The position numbers and the translations under genes are program-made. Shown piece after piece: positions 63,675-64,000 of a stretch of 64,000 bases of DNA; the stretch's first letter is position 1, and each line of letters begins with the position of its first letter. The stretch is from JAITVB01 sp031553805 (GTDB taxonomy: Bacteria; Bacteroidota; Bacteroidia; Bacteroidales; Rikenellaceae): assembly GCA_031553805.1 (NCBI GenBank), contig JAVBLC010000006.1:1-64000 (forward strand), given 5' to 3'. Below the pieces are notes generated by a model. The model searched no databases, was not told the origin of the DNA, and saw nothing but the letters and a program-made list of their open reading frames with translations.

Positions 63675-64000
63675 TTAAAGGTTTTTGATGTTTTGGATGT
63701 CGTTGTCGTAGGCGCCGGCGTTGCCCCGCTGCCGCAGCTCCCCTGTGCTTGGGTCCTCTTTGGGGAGGGTGGCGGTGGGCGTGGCCCGCAACTTGGCGTT
63801 CAACGCCTCGAGTTCGACGATCCGGTTTTGGAGTTTTTCGATTTCTTTTGTGGCGGGACTTTCCTCGCCGGGATTTTTGCAGGCGTCGATCAGCTGACCG
63901 AGTTCGGCGGCGGCATCGGCTTTTGCGACAATTTCGCCCGCTTCCGGTGCGGAAGTTTCAGGTGTCGCCGCCTCTTCATCCGCAACCGTTAGGTCTTCTG
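63675..64000 (-). CDS. phage scaffold-like protein, C-terminal part (5' end outside window)
   Basis: Translating the minus strand from the right edge (codon frame beginning at 63998) gives 107 residues to a TAA at 63675-63677, with no stop, so the gene continues beyond the window. The part begins DLTVADEEAATPETSAPEAG, with an acidic Ala-rich stretch, then a coiled coil (KEIEKLQNRIVELEALNAKL) and a Gly/Arg/Asn tail. This acidic-coiled-coil form directly before a capsid gene is typical of scaffolding proteins, or of the C-terminus of a fused protease-scaffold. The stop lies 11 bases before the capsid start. Confidence 0.6.
   Translation of the reverse strand, partial: EDLTVADEEAATPETSAPEAGEIVAKADAAAELGQLIDACKNPGEESPATKEIEKLQNRIVELEALNAKLRATPTATLPKEDPSTGELRQRGNAGAYDNDIQNIKNL

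Noticed and set aside
63693..63992. Plus-strand open frame at the right edge
   Set aside because: It is antisense to the scaffold-like partial gene, which has the better composition, coiled-coil pattern and operon context.

Overview
The window comes from a chromosome of a Bacteroidales bacterium with high G+C. The lineage is shown by a SusC/SusD pair, a Bat/MoxR operon, DUF4270 and DUF4252 proteins, the purH-mreBCD-mrdA-rodA order, a three-subunit succinate dehydrogenase/fumarate reductase, and promoters of the Bacteroidetes type (TTG about 20-23 bases before TAnnTTTG). A Rikenellaceae/Alistipes-like source is my inference from base composition and gene order; I could not test it. Outside the two ends the window is ordinary, densely packed chromosome.

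Layout. 1-2970: AT-rich accessory DNA that ends at a tRNA-Leu(CAG) gene. It holds the end of a DUF4268 gene, small unknown genes and a GIY-YIG nuclease, and looks like the edge of an integrated island. 3207-9801 (minus): class III aminotransferase, trmH, a long queA paralogue, a membrane protein, purD and metX. 10008-16062 (minus): a seven-gene MoxR/DUF58/Bat operon. 16220-19494 (plus): a SUI1/YciH factor coupled to a very large metallopeptidase-like/propeller/barrel protein. 19740-26280 (plus): gpmI, then a lone susC-susD pair. 26451-28052 (minus): rluB-type pseudouridine synthase with a long disordered N-terminus. 28253-33023 (plus): malY-like lyase and sdhCAB. 33303-42294 (minus): topA, a DUF4270 lipoprotein, a half-length glycogen synthase, canonical queA and a calcium-type P-ATPase. 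42347-49748 (minus): the cell-shape operon purH-mreB-mreC-mreD-mrdA-rodA. 50039-52371 (plus): gpsA-pgi. 52828-55028 (minus): a voltage-gated cation channel and serS. 55611-59415 (plus): a secreted SUMF1-like/BNR/YwqK-repeat fusion and trpS. 59481-64000 (minus): a phage module (lysozyme-like, spanin-like, DUF6712, portal, unknown, major capsid, scaffold-like partial gene) that runs off the right edge.

The least explained material lies between genes. One family of modular palindromic elements (hairpins of the type ACTGCCGCTTTTTATAAAAA) occurs at four sites, and one copy is a 249-bp MITE-like unit with about 57-bp inverted ends. A second family of long palindromes centred on GTAC-N4-GTACGTGA occurs at three sites. 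The pgi/channel intergenic region also carries nested inverted repeats. The strongest candidates for new biology are these repeat families, the SUMF1-like/BNR/YwqK fusion, the HExxH/propeller/barrel protein coupled to SUI1, the channel with a TGEDW filter, and the capsid-portal-lysozyme module.
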